64,000 bases of DNA from Siphonodentalium dalli (GCA_032622095.1 CP136061.1:119176754-119240753), one strand, 5' to 3'. Shown: positions 1-11,526, counted from the first letter of the stretch. Program-made: numbers and translations. The notes: a model not told the origin generated them from the letters alone.

Positions 1-297
1 AATGTTATCTTTTTAGTTCAAAATATATTCCCAAAAGGTAAATATATGAGATCTATATCATTGAATTCACAATACATAATTTTATTTCAATTTCTTAGAG
101 ACAGACAACAGGTTAAATTACTATCAAGACAAATTTCTCCAGAAAAAACAATTATTTTTTTAGATGCATACGAAAAAGCAACTTCTAAAAAATTTGGTTA
201 TTTACTTATTGATATACACCCCCATTCTAACAAGCTCTACCAATTGAGGTCTCAAATTCTACCGGGAGAAGACTTGATAATATACACACCTCAATAA
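1..297 (+). CDS. Packaging ATPase (A32/FtsK-like), C-terminal part, cut by window start
   Basis: The frame is open from base 1 and ends with TAA at 295-297, so the gene begins upstream of the window. Its first residues, VIFLVQNIFPKGK, fit the strand and loop that follow Walker B in the genome-packaging ATPases of Polintons and adintoviruses. They are followed by SLNSQYIILF and the conserved RD..Q...L.RQ block, the A.EKAT...GYLLID strand and the LRSQILPGE tail. In that family the ATPase pumps DNA into a preformed capsid. The Walker A and B motifs lie outside the window. The next gene's ATG (297-299) overlaps the stop as TAATG, a compact viral arrangement. No break is visible in this fragment. 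Confidence 0.72.
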   Translation, partial: NVIFLVQNIFPKGKYMRSISLNSQYIILFQFLRDRQQVKLLSRQISPEKTIIFLDAYEKATSKKFGYLLIDIHPHSNKLYQLRSQILPGEDLIIYTPQ

Positions 298-650
298 TGG
301 AAATAGAAATGCAAAATTTGTTCAATATCTTCCAAAATTTCAATAAAAAGAATCAAAGACAAGTACTCAAATATATAACAATACCACAAATTAAGTTAAT
401 AACAGAAGCTATATACAACGTGCTTAGAGGAACGATTCCTATAACAGATAAACAGTTAAATTTATTTTAAAAATATAAAAAAAATTTACGAAACATTATC
501 ACAAATAATATAAGTATTAAAAAAAGAAGAAATCTACTTCAAAATTGTTCGAAAGTTATACAGGATATACTTGGTGTATCTATTTCTTATCTTAATAATG
601 GCCAAGGAAATGATTCTGATACCGAAAAAGAAATATCAACATTTACTTGA
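297..650 (+). pseudogene. Conserved small protein of Polinton/adintovirus-type elements, broken
   Basis: The frame starts at the ATG overlapping the ATPase stop. It contains the block YNVLRGTIPIT followed, after an in-frame TAA at 468-470, by a Lys/Arg-rich stretch (KYKKNLRNI, SIKKRRNLL). This matches my memory of a short, very basic protein found beside the ATPase in many invertebrate elements (consensus near NVLKGNVPL followed by KRK-rich residues). Its role is not established; a basic DNA-binding or virion core protein is plausible. Reading through the stop, the frame stays open to TGA at 648-650 and overlaps the next gene by about 50 bp. The stop marks it as inactive unless it is a sequencing error. 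Confidence 0.55.
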
Positions 651-849
651 TACAATAAATGAAAATGAAAAAAAAAAACAATCGATAGAAAATGTCAAAG
701 GTGAGTCTACACCAGAAATAACAAATGAGGTCAGTACTCAAACTGAAGAAATTAAACCGCTATCAAATGACAACAATAAGGCCAAAGTTGTTACAAAAAG
801 GAAATGGGATTCATTCAAAATTGTAGTAAAAAGCAAAAAAAGGAAATGA
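598..849 (+). CDS. Small Lys-rich protein of the Polinton/adintovirus-type element
   Basis: I take the ATG at 598-600 (context aataATGgcc) as start because MAKEMILIPKKKYQHLL matches the usual opening of a protein in this position (a hydrophobic strand, then P..KY..LL). An upstream in-frame ATG at 571 would add a hydrophobic tail that looks like the neighbouring frame. The 83 residues run from a short N-terminal strand-helix through an acidic, Thr/Glu-rich linker to a strongly basic end, KSKKRK. Related elements carry a comparable gene between the ATPase cluster and the polymerase; a minor capsid or core role is guesswork. The frame is intact. Confidence 0.45.
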   Translation: MAKEMILIPKKKYQHLLDTINENEKKKQSIENVKGESTPEITNEVSTQTEEIKPLSNDNNKAKVVTKRKWDSFKIVVKSKKRK

Positions 850-1084
850 AGAATAACCATATCTCAATGTAATACATATACTATGTGAAAACACCATATG
901 CTGTGTCTAATCTTTTATAGAGATAACCTATATTTTTATTCTATATTAGATCTATGTCAGATATGTATATTTATATGTCACAAGTCTAATATAGATCGTG
1001 TGAAATCACCTTATGGTACTTCAAATCTATATAAATATAAATAAAACAAAGATAAAAACAACTAAGTATATACAACAATCAAAA

Positions 1085-4000
1085 ATGGCAGATGCATGGC
1101 AAAACTTTATTCAGGAATTGGACAATTCACAATACTTCAACCAACAATTTGCTGATATATCTGAAGAAGATTTCTTCAATCATATCAGTAACACAAGATC
1201 ACTCAATATGCCAACAACCTGTGAAGAATGTCACAAACAATTCTCATCCGTGTCAAATTTAAAACGACACAAACTATCTCATATTGATACGAGGTAGACA
1301 TGCGAAGAATGTGAAAAACAATTCAAGACCAAACAGACACTCAGGAATCATAATAAAAATAAACACACAAATATGGAAGTCAATCAGAATATGGAAAATA
1401 ATATTGATGATAATATTATTCAAAACGTTGACGATGACAACGATGGAACAGACAACAATGACCAAAATTCCTCAAATCAACCTGTTCAAACAGCATTGAA
1501 TGCTAGTGCATTGGTATTCGATATAAGACCACAGAATGAGCCAGAGAAACAAGATATTCTAACGTTTTTTGCTAACAATTATGACAATGCAAAAAAAGTT
1601 GTTAGTGATGCACTGTTATTACATGGAGTTAAATGGTGGTTCAATACAGAGATTAGACTTTTCAAGGAAAATGAGGATGAGAGAAAAGAAATGATTTCTC
1701 ATTTTAGAAGTAACACACATCGATATACTACAATAAATGAATTTTCAGATGACTATTTTGACTTGGCATTTCACAAAATGTTTCAATCATTCGATAATTT
1801 TATTCATCTCTGAAGTGGATGGCGAATTGATACTGTGATAAAAATGGATGTTAATATGGCCAAGTATACTCCATTATCAGGATCTTCATTTATAGCAACA
1901 CCCAAAAAGCTATTACAGACTAATTCGTTAACAAATGTTGTGAATATGGATGACAAATGTTTTATGTACTCTATATTAGTTTCATTGTATCCCTGTAACA
2001 CAAATAAATGTTCAGTTCAAACACTAATTCCTTATGAACAAGAGTTGAATTTTACAGGATTACATTTCCCAATCAATGTCAAAGATGTTATAAAATTTGA
2101 GTCACAAAACAATATCTCTGTAAATGTTTTTGGATACGAGGACAAAACTATTTTCCCATTGTATGTTAGCCACAAAGGTGAAGTAAGACATCATGCCAAT
2201 TTATTATATATCAAAGAGGGTGACAAATCCCATTATATATGTATTAGAGACCTTAATCGATTTCTATATGTATTCAATAAATCATGTGGACAAAAAAAAT
2301 ACTATTGTCCATATTGTTTACATGGATTTATTCGTGATGATCTACTTCAGAAACACAAACCTCAATGTCTAACTCATGGAATTCAACACACAACACTTCC
2401 AAAAGAGGGGAAAAAATAAGTGAACTTTACCGAATACCACAAACAAGCACCAATTCCATTCATATTGTATGCCGATATGGAAACTATAAATAAACCTGTA
2501 GACACGTGTTATCCTGATAAAGAAACATCCTATTCAACAAATTATCAACAAATGTCACCTTGTAGCTTTGGAATAAAACGGATTTGTTGTCTCAATGAAA
2601 AATATAACAAACGTACTCAATTATTCAAGGCTAGAAATGGTGTAATAGAGAAATTTATAGAAACTCTATTTGAGGAAGAAAAGGAAATAGCAGAAATTCT
2701 TAATCAGGACAAACCAATTATAATGAACGAAAATGATAGAATAATGTACATTATTGCAAATAAGTGTTATATGTGTGATGGTCATTTTTATTTGAATAAC
2801 AAAAAATGTAGAGATCATTGTCATTTTAGTGGAAAATATCTCGGGGCATCTTGTAATCGGTGTAATTTACAAAGGAAAAAAGCTCCAAACTTTATACCAG
2901 TTATTTTTCATGGGGGATCCAACTTCGATTTCCATTTGGTAATGCAAGAACTAGGAAAATTCAAAGACTCTAAATTAACATGCATCGCAAGATCAATGGA
3001 AAAATATATTACATTTACCTTTGGAAAATTTCGATTTCTTGACAGTTATCAATTTCTTAGTGCATCATTAGATACATTGGTGAGTAATTTGAGAAACAAC
3101 GAGCTCTATGATTTCAAATATCTCAAAGATGAAGGCATATTGAATGACAAACAATTGAAATTGTTATGTGAGAAAGGGATATATCCATATGATTATATCA
3201 CAACTTTTGATAAATTCACTGAAACACAACTTCCTTCTAAGAATTGTTTTTACAACAAACTTAAAGGTAGACATATAACCGATTTGGAATATGAACAAGC
3301 CAATAATGTTTGGACTTGTTTTAATATTCAAAATTTGGGTGATTATCACGATATTTATTTGAGATCTGATGAATGTTTATTAGCATGTGTTTTCGAACAA
3401 TTTAGAGAACTTTGCTTGAAACACTATGAATTGGATCCAGCTCATTTTATTACTTTGCCAGGATTTTCATGGTCTGCTATGCTTAAAAAAACTGGCATCA
3501 CCCTAGAACTGATAACAGATATTGATCAATTTCTAATGATAGAAAAGGGTATGAGAGGTGGAATATGTTCCATATATACCAGATTAGCCAATGCCAACAA
3601 CCCATATATCCCAGAAACTTTTGATCCAACAAAACCTAATAGTTATATAGTGAACTGGGATTGTAACGCTCTGTATGCTAGAGCAATGATGGAACCAATG
3701 CCAAAGGGAAATTTCAACTTTTTGAACACAGAAAAAATAGCCAATCTTGACATAACAAATATCACGAGTGACTCAGAATGCGGATATATATTAGAAGTTG
3801 ATTTGGAATACCCCGAAGATATACACAACATGCATAATGATTATCCATTGGCCCCGGAAAAAAGAAAATGTGAATTAAATGAACTATCACCATACAGTCA
3901 AAAAATGTTGGAACAAATTTATAAAAATAAAAAAAAAACATTTAGTCAAAAACTCATTCAAACTCTATATAATAAGGAGAAGTACATTATCCATTACAGA

Positions 4001-4932
4001 AATTTACAACTTTATATGCAATTGGGAATGAAATGTATTAAATTAAATTTGATCAATCAACTTGGTTGTCTGTTTATATCAATCTAAATGCAAAAATGCG
4101 ATCAGAAGCTACAAACAATTTTGATAAATCACTATTTAAACTCCTTTCTAACTCTATATTTGGGAAGTCGATGCAAAATTGTCGTAAATATAAGAATATT
4201 TCTATATATAGTGACGAAAACAAATTTGCAAAAAGTGTAAAAAAAAGCAGTTTTCAAACTTTTACAATTTTCAACGAAAATTTAGTTGGTGTAGAAAGTC
4301 AAATGATAAATATAACTCTTGACAAACCAATATATATAGGTTTTTCAATTTTAGATCTATCAAAAACATTTATGTATTCTTTCCACTATAATTACATAAA
4401 ACCGAAATTTCAAAACGTTAAACTGTTGATGACTGACACAGATTCATTTTGTTATCATATATATACCGATGATATTTATGAGGAAATTGGTATTAGAAAG
4501 GATTTATTTGATACTTCAAATTATCCATCAAACCACTCAATCTATAATAATTCAAATAAATCAATCCCAGGATTATTCAAGGATGAATGTGCCTCGGTAC
4601 CTATCACACAATTTGTTGGTTTGAGACCTAAGTTATATAGTATGAAAATGTCTAATGAACAGAAAAGACTAAGAGCTAAGGGTGTCAACAGTATTAGTTT
4701 AAAACATGAATATTATATGAATTGCTTAAAATCAGATTATAATTTACTGTATTGTTCATCAAATAATATCACAAATTATAAACATAATTTGTTCGGTACT
4801 ACAATTAATAAAATAGGACTTTCTGCCTATTGTGATAAGAGGTGGTGGAAAACAAACGGCGTTGATTCATATGGACATTACAATATTGATTTATATATGA
4901 TTGTTGTTGTTGTTGACACCATTAGGTATTAA
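1085..4932 (+). pseudogene. Protein-primed family B DNA polymerase (Polinton/adintovirus type), broken
   Basis: This would copy the linear element genome from a protein primer. The likely start is ATG 1085 (aaaATGgca). In order one sees: two C2H2 fingers (about 1,226-1,370), a low-complexity Asp/Asn linker, an N-terminal domain ending in a further zinc-binding segment (YCPYC, about 2,300), exonuclease motif I (YADMET, about 2,468), a Cys/His cluster like endonuclease VII (CYMC...CHFSGK...CNRCN, about 2,764-2,870), Exo II (NFDFH), Exo III (YHDIYLRSDE, about 3,345), motif A (WDCNALY), motif B (LLSNSIFGKSM), motif C (TDTDS, about 4,438) and the C-terminal LSAY.DKR block. Breaks: TAG 1295-1297 between the fingers, TGA 1811-1813, TAA 2417-2419, and a frameshift at about 4,030-4,065 just before motif B. 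All catalytic motifs remain recognisable. It ends at TAA 4930-4932. Confidence 0.85.
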
Positions 4933-5429
4933 GAAAAATTAATATATTATTTATGAATATGTATTTGTATGTATTGATATATTTGTGTATTGCTAATCCC
5001 AGGATTATTCAAGGATGAATGTGCCTCGGTACCTATCACACAATTTGTTGGTTTGAGACCTAAGTTATATAGTATGAAAATGTCTAATGAACAGAAAAGA
5101 CTAAGAGCTAAGGGTGTCAACAGTATTAGTTTAAAACATGAATATTATATGAATTGCTTAAAATCAGATTATAATTTACTGTATTGTTCATCAAATAATA
5201 TCACAAATTATAAACATAATTTGTTCGGTACTACAATTAATAAAATAGGACTTTCTGCCTATTGTGATAAGAGGTGGTGGAAAACAAACGGCGTTGATTC
5301 ATATGGACATTACAATATTGATTTATATATGATTGTTGTTGTTGTTGACACCATTAGGTATTAAGAAAAATTAATATATTATTTATGAATATGTATTTGT
5401 ATGTATTGATATATTTGTGTATTGCTAAT
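4566..5429 (+). repeat. Perfect 432-bp tandem duplication of polymerase 3' end
   Basis: Bases 4566-4997 and 4998-5429 read the same over the whole 432-bp unit, with a 3-bp AAT microhomology at the junctions. The unit covers the last ~120 polymerase codons and about 65 bp of 3' flank, so the second copy is an orphan open frame (4,990-5,364) with no start. Identity in a locus whose coding frame is otherwise decayed means the duplication is recent or an assembly artefact. Confidence 0.9.
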
Positions 5430-6132
5430 ATTATATGAATTTTTGTATAATAAATATATTTACCATTTTAATTCATTCTGCGTCTTCTCTTTAGTGTCTG
5501 TAATAGATGGGTGTAATAATTGGTTCAATAAGAATATAGTATAGTCACAGTTCTATTTTATATTTCACAATAAAATATACCTATCAATATTTCCAGTATA
5601 AATACTGTGAAATTTTTCCATTTCCAATATATATAACACAAATTTTAATAATAGTTAAAGACACATATTGGTTTTATGTTGGGTTTGACTCACACCCTTT
5701 AAAATTCCTATAAACAGAAGTGAGTATTTTAACAACACCCAATACAAGTATCTTTTAACTAATAATTTCAGTAGTTCTATTACTTACTGAAAACAGATTT
5801 TCGTCCTGAGTATCGACCATTTTTCTCTTCCCCCCCCCCTGTAAAATATACAAAATGAATTCAAGTGTGTGTTATTCTTGTATATACAGTTTCCAAAAAT
5901 TACCAAGATATATTCAGATGATAATTATTACAAAGTTGTGGATCTTTATAGATATTTATTGTGAAATACATAATAGTGAATGTTTACTTCATAGCAACTC
6001 GATTTCCCCCTCCGCATTTGGGTATAGGGAATTAACATAGAGAGGACTACCTACAGTGTCATATTATTTTCTCACTAATACTTTTATAGTATTTTATATA
6101 TAAATAGTGAATATATTATAAATTAAATATAC
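5430..6132. other. AT-rich DNA, no gene seen
   Basis: AT-rich with a run of nine to ten C at about 5,830-5,839. No coding frame, RNA gene or terminal repeat of the viral element is recognisable; the right end of that element must lie here or further on, but its partner repeat is outside the window. Confidence 0.4.
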
Positions 6133-6524
6133 CTTATCTTCATCTTCGTCGATAACCACTATCCTTTTATCCTATAAAAAATAGTAAAATTGATTAATAT
6201 TATATAAGAAAAAGTAACTTCACCCTGTTTTGAGGATATCTGAATAGGTTAGAGTTTTCTTTTTATATTTAAGTATTATATTTGTAAATAACAAAAACAA
6301 AAAAAAGTTACCTGACTATCAGCACCTCCTTGAGCTGGACTATCAGGGGACCATGGATCACCAACAGCGGCACTTGCGGCTGAAGCACTGGGGCGGGGTG
6401 GTATCGGGTGGTACGATGGACCAGCAATGGCGGCACTTGCTGCTGACGCACTGGGACGTGGTGGTATAGCCGCTGAAGCACTGGGTCAAGGTGGTATATG
6501 GATCATAGGTGTATCATCAATATC
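6133..6524 (-). pseudogene. Two exons of an unknown Pro/Ala/Ser-rich gene, one with a stop
   Basis: Reading the minus strand, an AG acceptor precedes base 6524 and a GTAAC donor follows 6312, enclosing 71 codons. After an intron, a second exon runs from 6171 to 6133 (13 codons, DKRIVVIDEDEDK) with its own AG and GTATA sites. All junctions are phase 0. The large exon holds three imperfect copies of a PP.PSASAA unit. The first copy has TGA (minus strand, at 6486-6488) where the other two have Arg codons CGT and CGC, as expected for CpG decay of CGA. I do not recognise the protein. Further exons on either side were not found, so this may be a fossil of a spliced transposon gene or of a host gene. 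Confidence 0.45.
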
Positions 6525-6924
6525 CTGAAAATAGTATATTAAATGAATTTAATTTACATATGAATATCAAATAATCTGTTTATCACAAAAAAACAGTCTA
6601 TTCAACAAGAGCTAATTAGAACAATCATATAACACACATTCTTCACTTCCTAAATTATTTAATTCTATTCAATTTTGACAATTGTGTTTTCAAAATAGTA
6701 ACCTCATCCAATATTATGAAATTCCAAGTTATAAAGCGAGATTACCTATATTGTTTAATAACAGAACTAAATATTTTACTGATACATACCAGGTTGATTG
6801 CTACTCCATATTTCTCTCTAATCTGTTGAGAGACAAAAACGATATTATTATACAATTATCTTAAACTAAAAGAAGTGTATATTGATACTGCGATCCAAAG
6901 GATTTATTCATACAAAAAGTAAAC

Positions 6925-7366
6925 TCCAAAAATAGCTGGTGGTGGTTATATTTTTTAACCAAATGAATCCAAAATAACTCGTTCCCATCTACATTTGAAT
7001 ATTAAAATCCATGACAAATTTCATGATAATAAGATAAAAGCTAGGACCTGTAGCCCGTGCCATTCAAAGAGTAAAATCCAAAATGGGTGCTGACAGACAT
7101 ATTTTTTTCCCGAATGATCTCAAAATAACTTGTTCCAATCTACATGTTCAATGTCAACATCCATTACAAATTTCATAATTATCTGACAGAAGGTACGACC
7201 TGTAGTCTGTTAGTTATCAAAAGAGTAAAATCCAAGATTGTTGCTAGCGGCCATGTTTTTTGATCAAATAATGCCAAAATGACCCCTTTCCATCTACATA
7301 TTAATATTAACATCCATGACAAATTTCATGACGATCAGACGAGTAGTACGACCTGTAGCCCACGTC
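6925..7366. repeat. Three diverged copies of a ~152-bp tandem repeat
   Basis: The block aaaat.ac....tcc.atctac...(ca)tccat.acaaatttcat recurs at 6971, 7122 and 7276 (spacing 151 and 154 bp), each followed by a gacctgtag block. The copies are clearly diverged. They lie just upstream of the host gene's first coding exon, where its promoter would be expected. Confidence 0.75.
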
Positions 7367-7533
7367 TATCACTATTTATTTAACAAATGGGGGTACGTGT
7401 TGGTTACGATCTGGGTATCATTCATGGTATGGGTACGTTCCGATTTCGAATCCATATTTTATACCACTTCCGGTATGTTATAGTTCCGACTCCCATTCCA
7501 TATTTTGTATATTATTATTTCCGGAAAAAAAAA

Positions 7534-7721
7534 ATGACCAGCATGTTTTTTATGATATTATTAGTTTTATTAAGAGTGTGTTATTGCTGGGATGAGAGTG
7601 AATGTGATTGGGACGAATCTTTTGATGATCAGCTGCACTGTACTAATTCATATAGTATTGAGGCGAATAAGGTTGTTTGGGCAGCGGAGCTGCATGTTCG
7701 GAATTCGCATTCTATCTATAT
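7534..7721 (+). CDS. Host gene exon 1, part before the insertion (signal peptide)
   Basis: The ATG at 7534 opens a hydrophobic signal sequence with a likely cleavage after CYC, then an acidic stretch (WDESECDWDESFDD) and the first part of the ectodomain. The ATG at 7387 in the same frame would put an implausible aromatic-rich leader in front of the signal peptide, so I prefer 7534. Past 7721 the frame runs on into the transposon end and has no meaning. Confidence 0.7.
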
Positions 7722-7775
7722 CAGGTCTGGCACTTTTGCCAATTGCTGTATGTACGCCAATCGGCGTATATACCT
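7722..7775 (+). repeat. Left terminal inverted repeat of the 8.5-kb transposon
   Basis: Fifty-four bases identical to the reverse complement of 16161-16214. The inner end (CCAATCGGCGTATATACC) is the core of the 94-bp satellite next to it. The outermost bases CAG/GT also happen to make a splice-donor-like sequence. Confidence 0.95.
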
Positions 7776-8232
7776 CTATCGACATATAAAATTGATAGAC
7801 GCATCACATATCAGCTCAGTTTTATGGGAAATTTGCAATAACCATGAATTTCCGCAACACGTCGTCTAGTTCGAGGCTTAGTGTGCAGGTTCATAATCAC
7901 AACTAGACGTAAAATATTAGGGAAAAAGGGAACTTTCATGCGGCGAAGTGAATCGACTGTTCGTTGACAAGGTGTTTTCATATGCACGCTGACCCGAATG
8001 TGTGATAAAACGTTATTATTACCAAATTGACAGATTCCAAAGAGCATCTTGACAGCAGCTCAGCAAGAAGCGGCCATAGCTGTAACCAGCAGTGAATAAG
8101 AGACTCGTCGTTGATTGGCCAAAACAGGTAGGAAAATGTTTTATTAATTAAATTGCTTACACAGTAGGTTTTCCGTACGAAAGCCGATTCGACAAAAACA
8201 TAGGTCAATTTCTCAATTTCAAGCCCGATACA

Positions 8233-9105
8233 TTCCCCAATCGGCGTATATACCTCGATCGCCGTATACAATTGATATCTGCAAGTCGCAAATTCAAGTC
8301 GGACAACTCTCCCAGTCTAATCATATAGTCAATCGCCGTATATACCTCGATCGCCGTATATATATGCAATTGATTTACTCTACAAGTAGCAAATTCAAGT
8401 CGGACAACTCTCCCAGTCTAATCATATAGTCAATCGCCGTATATACCTCGATCGCTGTATAGGCCCCTATATATGCAATTGATAGACTCCACAAGTAGCA
8501 AATTCAAGTCGGACAACTCTCCCAGTCTAATCATATAGTCAATCGCTGTATATACCTCGATCGCCGTATATGCAATTTATATCTACACGTCTTAAATTCA
8601 AGTGCGACAACTCTCTCAGTCGGAGCATATAATCAATCGGCGTATATACCTCGATCGCCGTATATACAATTGATATCTACACGTCTCAAATTCAAGTGTG
8701 ACAACTCTCTCAGTCGGAGCATATAATCAATCGGCGTATATACCTCGATCGCCGTATATACAATTGATATCTACACGTCTCAAATTCAAGTGCGACAACT
8801 CTCTCAGTCGGAGCATATAATCAATCGGCGTATATACCTCGATCGCCGTATATACAATTGATATCTACACGTCTCAAATTCAAGTGCGACAACTCTCTCA
8901 GTCGAAGTAAATACGTCAATGGGCGTATATACCTCGATCGCCGTATATACAATTGATATCTACACGTCTCAAATTCAAGTGCGACAACTCTCTGTCGAAG
9001 TAAATACGTCAATCGGCGTATATACATCGTTCGCCGTGTATACAATTGATATGTACACGTATCAAATTCAATTTCGACAACCCCCAGTCGGAGTATATAT
9101 ACGCC
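8233..9105 (+). repeat. 94-bp satellite derived from the inner TIR, about nine copies
   Basis: Units starting CAATCGG/CAATCGC occur at 8238, 8330, 8431, 8540, 8634, 8728, 8822, 8917 and 9010, most spaced 93-95 bp and the early ones 92-109 bp because of small insertions. Each unit has CGGCGTATATACC, then CGATCGCCGTATATAC, then AATTGATATCTAC and a CAAATTCAAGT.CGACAACTCTC block. The first part repeats the inner end of the left TIR and its flank (7757-7800). Such subterminal arrays in DNA transposons often bind the transposase. Confidence 0.9.
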
Positions 9106-9343
9106 GATTACCTTGCACAACTTCGCCTAGTTAAGTGGGCACGCATATTCCCTTGATTAGGTATTTGAATTACCAATACCCTGATATAGTTTGAGAGCGG
9201 CATTGATCAATGCAAGCAACACTTGTTCCAAAATCATGTAGCAACAAAGGAACCACGACGTACATATACCCGCTTGTAAGATATGACCGTAGCGTTGCGC
9301 AGGTGACACAAAGCTCAAAAACAATATTTTTTTACAGAACACA

Positions 9344-11526
9344 ATGCCGAAAAGAAAGCAGAAGCTGGAGTGCAGCTGTCTGCAACACACCCAAATAGCA
9401 GCAGGCAAAGAGTATAAGGTGGAAACGATAGCTGCAAAGCGAATCCGTCAATCAATAATAACTACCTTGCAAACTAATGACCTTCTAACTAAGACAACTG
9501 CTAAGAGAGGGAATATCTGCACAGCATGTAGCCAGTATGCTACGGACATATTAATACCGGTGATACCCTCCACTAATGAAATTCCCGGACCGATAACAGA
9601 TACTGAGCAATACCCCGATGTCGACAGTATTGTCAATGCTATCAACCGAGATATGTATACCAATGATGAGCTTGCACACATTTCAACAGCCATAGGCAAT
9701 GCCATAAGCAGAGAGATTTTCCAAGAATCTGTTAGCAGAAGCTGTTGTACAATGGACCTTGAGACATGGAAAGGCCAGTCACCAAAGTCATGGATATCAA
9801 ATTCCAACAAAGTATTGGTAAAATTCCTCGAAGGTGCGTCGGGTATTAACGTGGACAATTGTGTGAACGAGAAAAAAGTCGCTAATGATGGCCATTGAAG
9901 AGATATATCATTGCAGAAATTTACACCACGTAGGACGCTTATCGTATACCATCGCGTTAATCAGCTACTTCATAACATCTAGTAAGACAGTCTGTAATCT
10001 GAACTCAGCTGTACATCCGTCACCAGGCTATACCACCGTCTTGAATTGGTTCAACGCCCGATCGGAGATTGCATTAGGATGTCCAGAAAGTAGTGATATA
10101 GTAACTTTTTTCGACAACAACCAAGTCATTTGCAGACGTTGGCGGATGGTTGCTGATGCAAAGCCGTAGCTCAGTGTAACCACCAACATATTACACCTGA
10201 TTCCAGACCCAGCAATGGATTTGCAGATGCAGCCAACTTTGTCACCTGTGGGATGGTTGAACTCCACCAACCCAACACCTCTATCCCTCTACAATGGACA
10301 TCCGGAAGTATTCCGGAATTACCGCAACATCTATATTACGGAACGGCTTTCCAAGGTGTTCAACAGCTTACGGGTAGAACACGATGTACTGATAGACGAC
10401 GTGGACGCTGACACTGCGCAGGTTCTAACTGAAGCCAGGCAGCTTCCTTCGGCCAGCAAACAGGTGACTTTCGACGCTAAGGGGAAACCTCATTTCCCCT
10501 CACCCTCATCCGCCATCGATCCATACGCCTTCGTGCCTTCGATACATCCAACCACCCCACCATCTGCACAGCTCAGCGACCCAATGATGACGAACCCGTG
10601 TTCGTTTCAGTCGACCAACAAAGTTCTCAAACATCTGCAGGACATAAGTTTGCAAGAACGGAATTGGACTATTGTTGGCTGCGATGGCTGTCCATATCTG
10701 TTGGTATGTAAACTTATAGAGAGTACCTTCACGTGCCCGAGATGTACATCAGAAATTCGTGGCATAAACAACTTCATCATCCACATGAAAGCAGAGCACA
10801 AGACGACAGCCGACAGCACATCTGCATTGCAGCACAGGACGTTCGGCAATCTACTACCACTGCCGGGCGTCGGGCACATGGAAATGAACATGGTTAAAGG
10901 TTTGTTCAGGTTGCTGTGGGATGTCGTGCTTGTGGATATGGCGAAGATGCTCGGGTTCACATCACCTAAAGCCCTCGCATGTTGTCAAGCCGTATACGAT
11001 CATCATAAAGGCTGGCAAATGGTTCAGATTCTGTTAGAGGGTACGACGGACGAGCTCTTGTTGCCATACTGCCGCCAATGCAAACAGAGAGACGTGCGTC
11101 CAACACTGGAGGGATACTTCAAATGGCTGCAGACTGTGAAGAGTAGAAACTATATCTTTATGGCGGATGCTGTTTTTGTATACACCTTCGCACTACATCT
11201 ATATAGAGCAGCAGTCCGCCGCAATAACCACCATGCCATGGACTCTGCACACGCAAAATTTGCCCCGCTGATTTATTCCCTCAATATGCCACACTACCAG
11301 GAAATCATAATGAGAGATCGGCTACTAAATCTCCAAGCACCACCCAAAGTCGCCGATTTCCTGAAGAGACATACAACAATGACCATGTCGGGCAACGCGT
11401 CTCAACACGAAGGAGGTGACTTCATCTTGGAGAGTAATAAATCGCAGAGTCAAGATGTGTCTCCCGCCCGGACTGCCGAATGAAAGGCGTTGGTTGAGAG
11501 CCACTAGATCGGTCGACCGTCGGTAA
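9344..11526 (+). pseudogene. Candidate transposase of the 8.5-kb transposon, unknown family, broken
   Basis: The ATG at 9344 opens MPKRKQK, a likely nuclear signal, followed by paired Cys and a segment ending in NKVLVKFLEG. A one-base gain in the A-run near 9,871-9,877 shifts the frame; it resumes as MMAIEEIYH...YFITSSK...PGYTTVLNW...FFDNNQV. An in-frame TAG follows at 10167-10169. The rest holds a C-x2-C-x12-H-x4-H zinc finger (about 10,733-10,800), a conserved block GHMEMNMVKGLFRLLW, DHHKGWQ, VRRNN and GEGGDF-like EGGDFILE. A further shift near 11,440 leads to KMCLPPGLPNERRWLRA and TAA 11524-11526. I recognise the motif set from uncharacterised proteins of corals, anemones and molluscs, but have no function for it; the layout recalls DUF6589, unverified. 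It is the only large gene in the element, hence the transposase guess. Confidence 0.6.

Noticed and set aside
2420-4087. GTG-initiated separate polymerase gene
   Set aside because: It is the same frame as 1,835-2,419 with a single stop between; the GTG follows the stop by chance and the upstream part is homologous polymerase sequence.
4990-5364. Separate 124-residue gene
   Set aside because: It is the second copy of the 432-bp duplication and begins in the middle of the polymerase C-terminus.
8238-9105. CRISPR-like array
   Set aside because: Units are 94 bp, tandem with no unique spacers, in a eukaryotic transposon.
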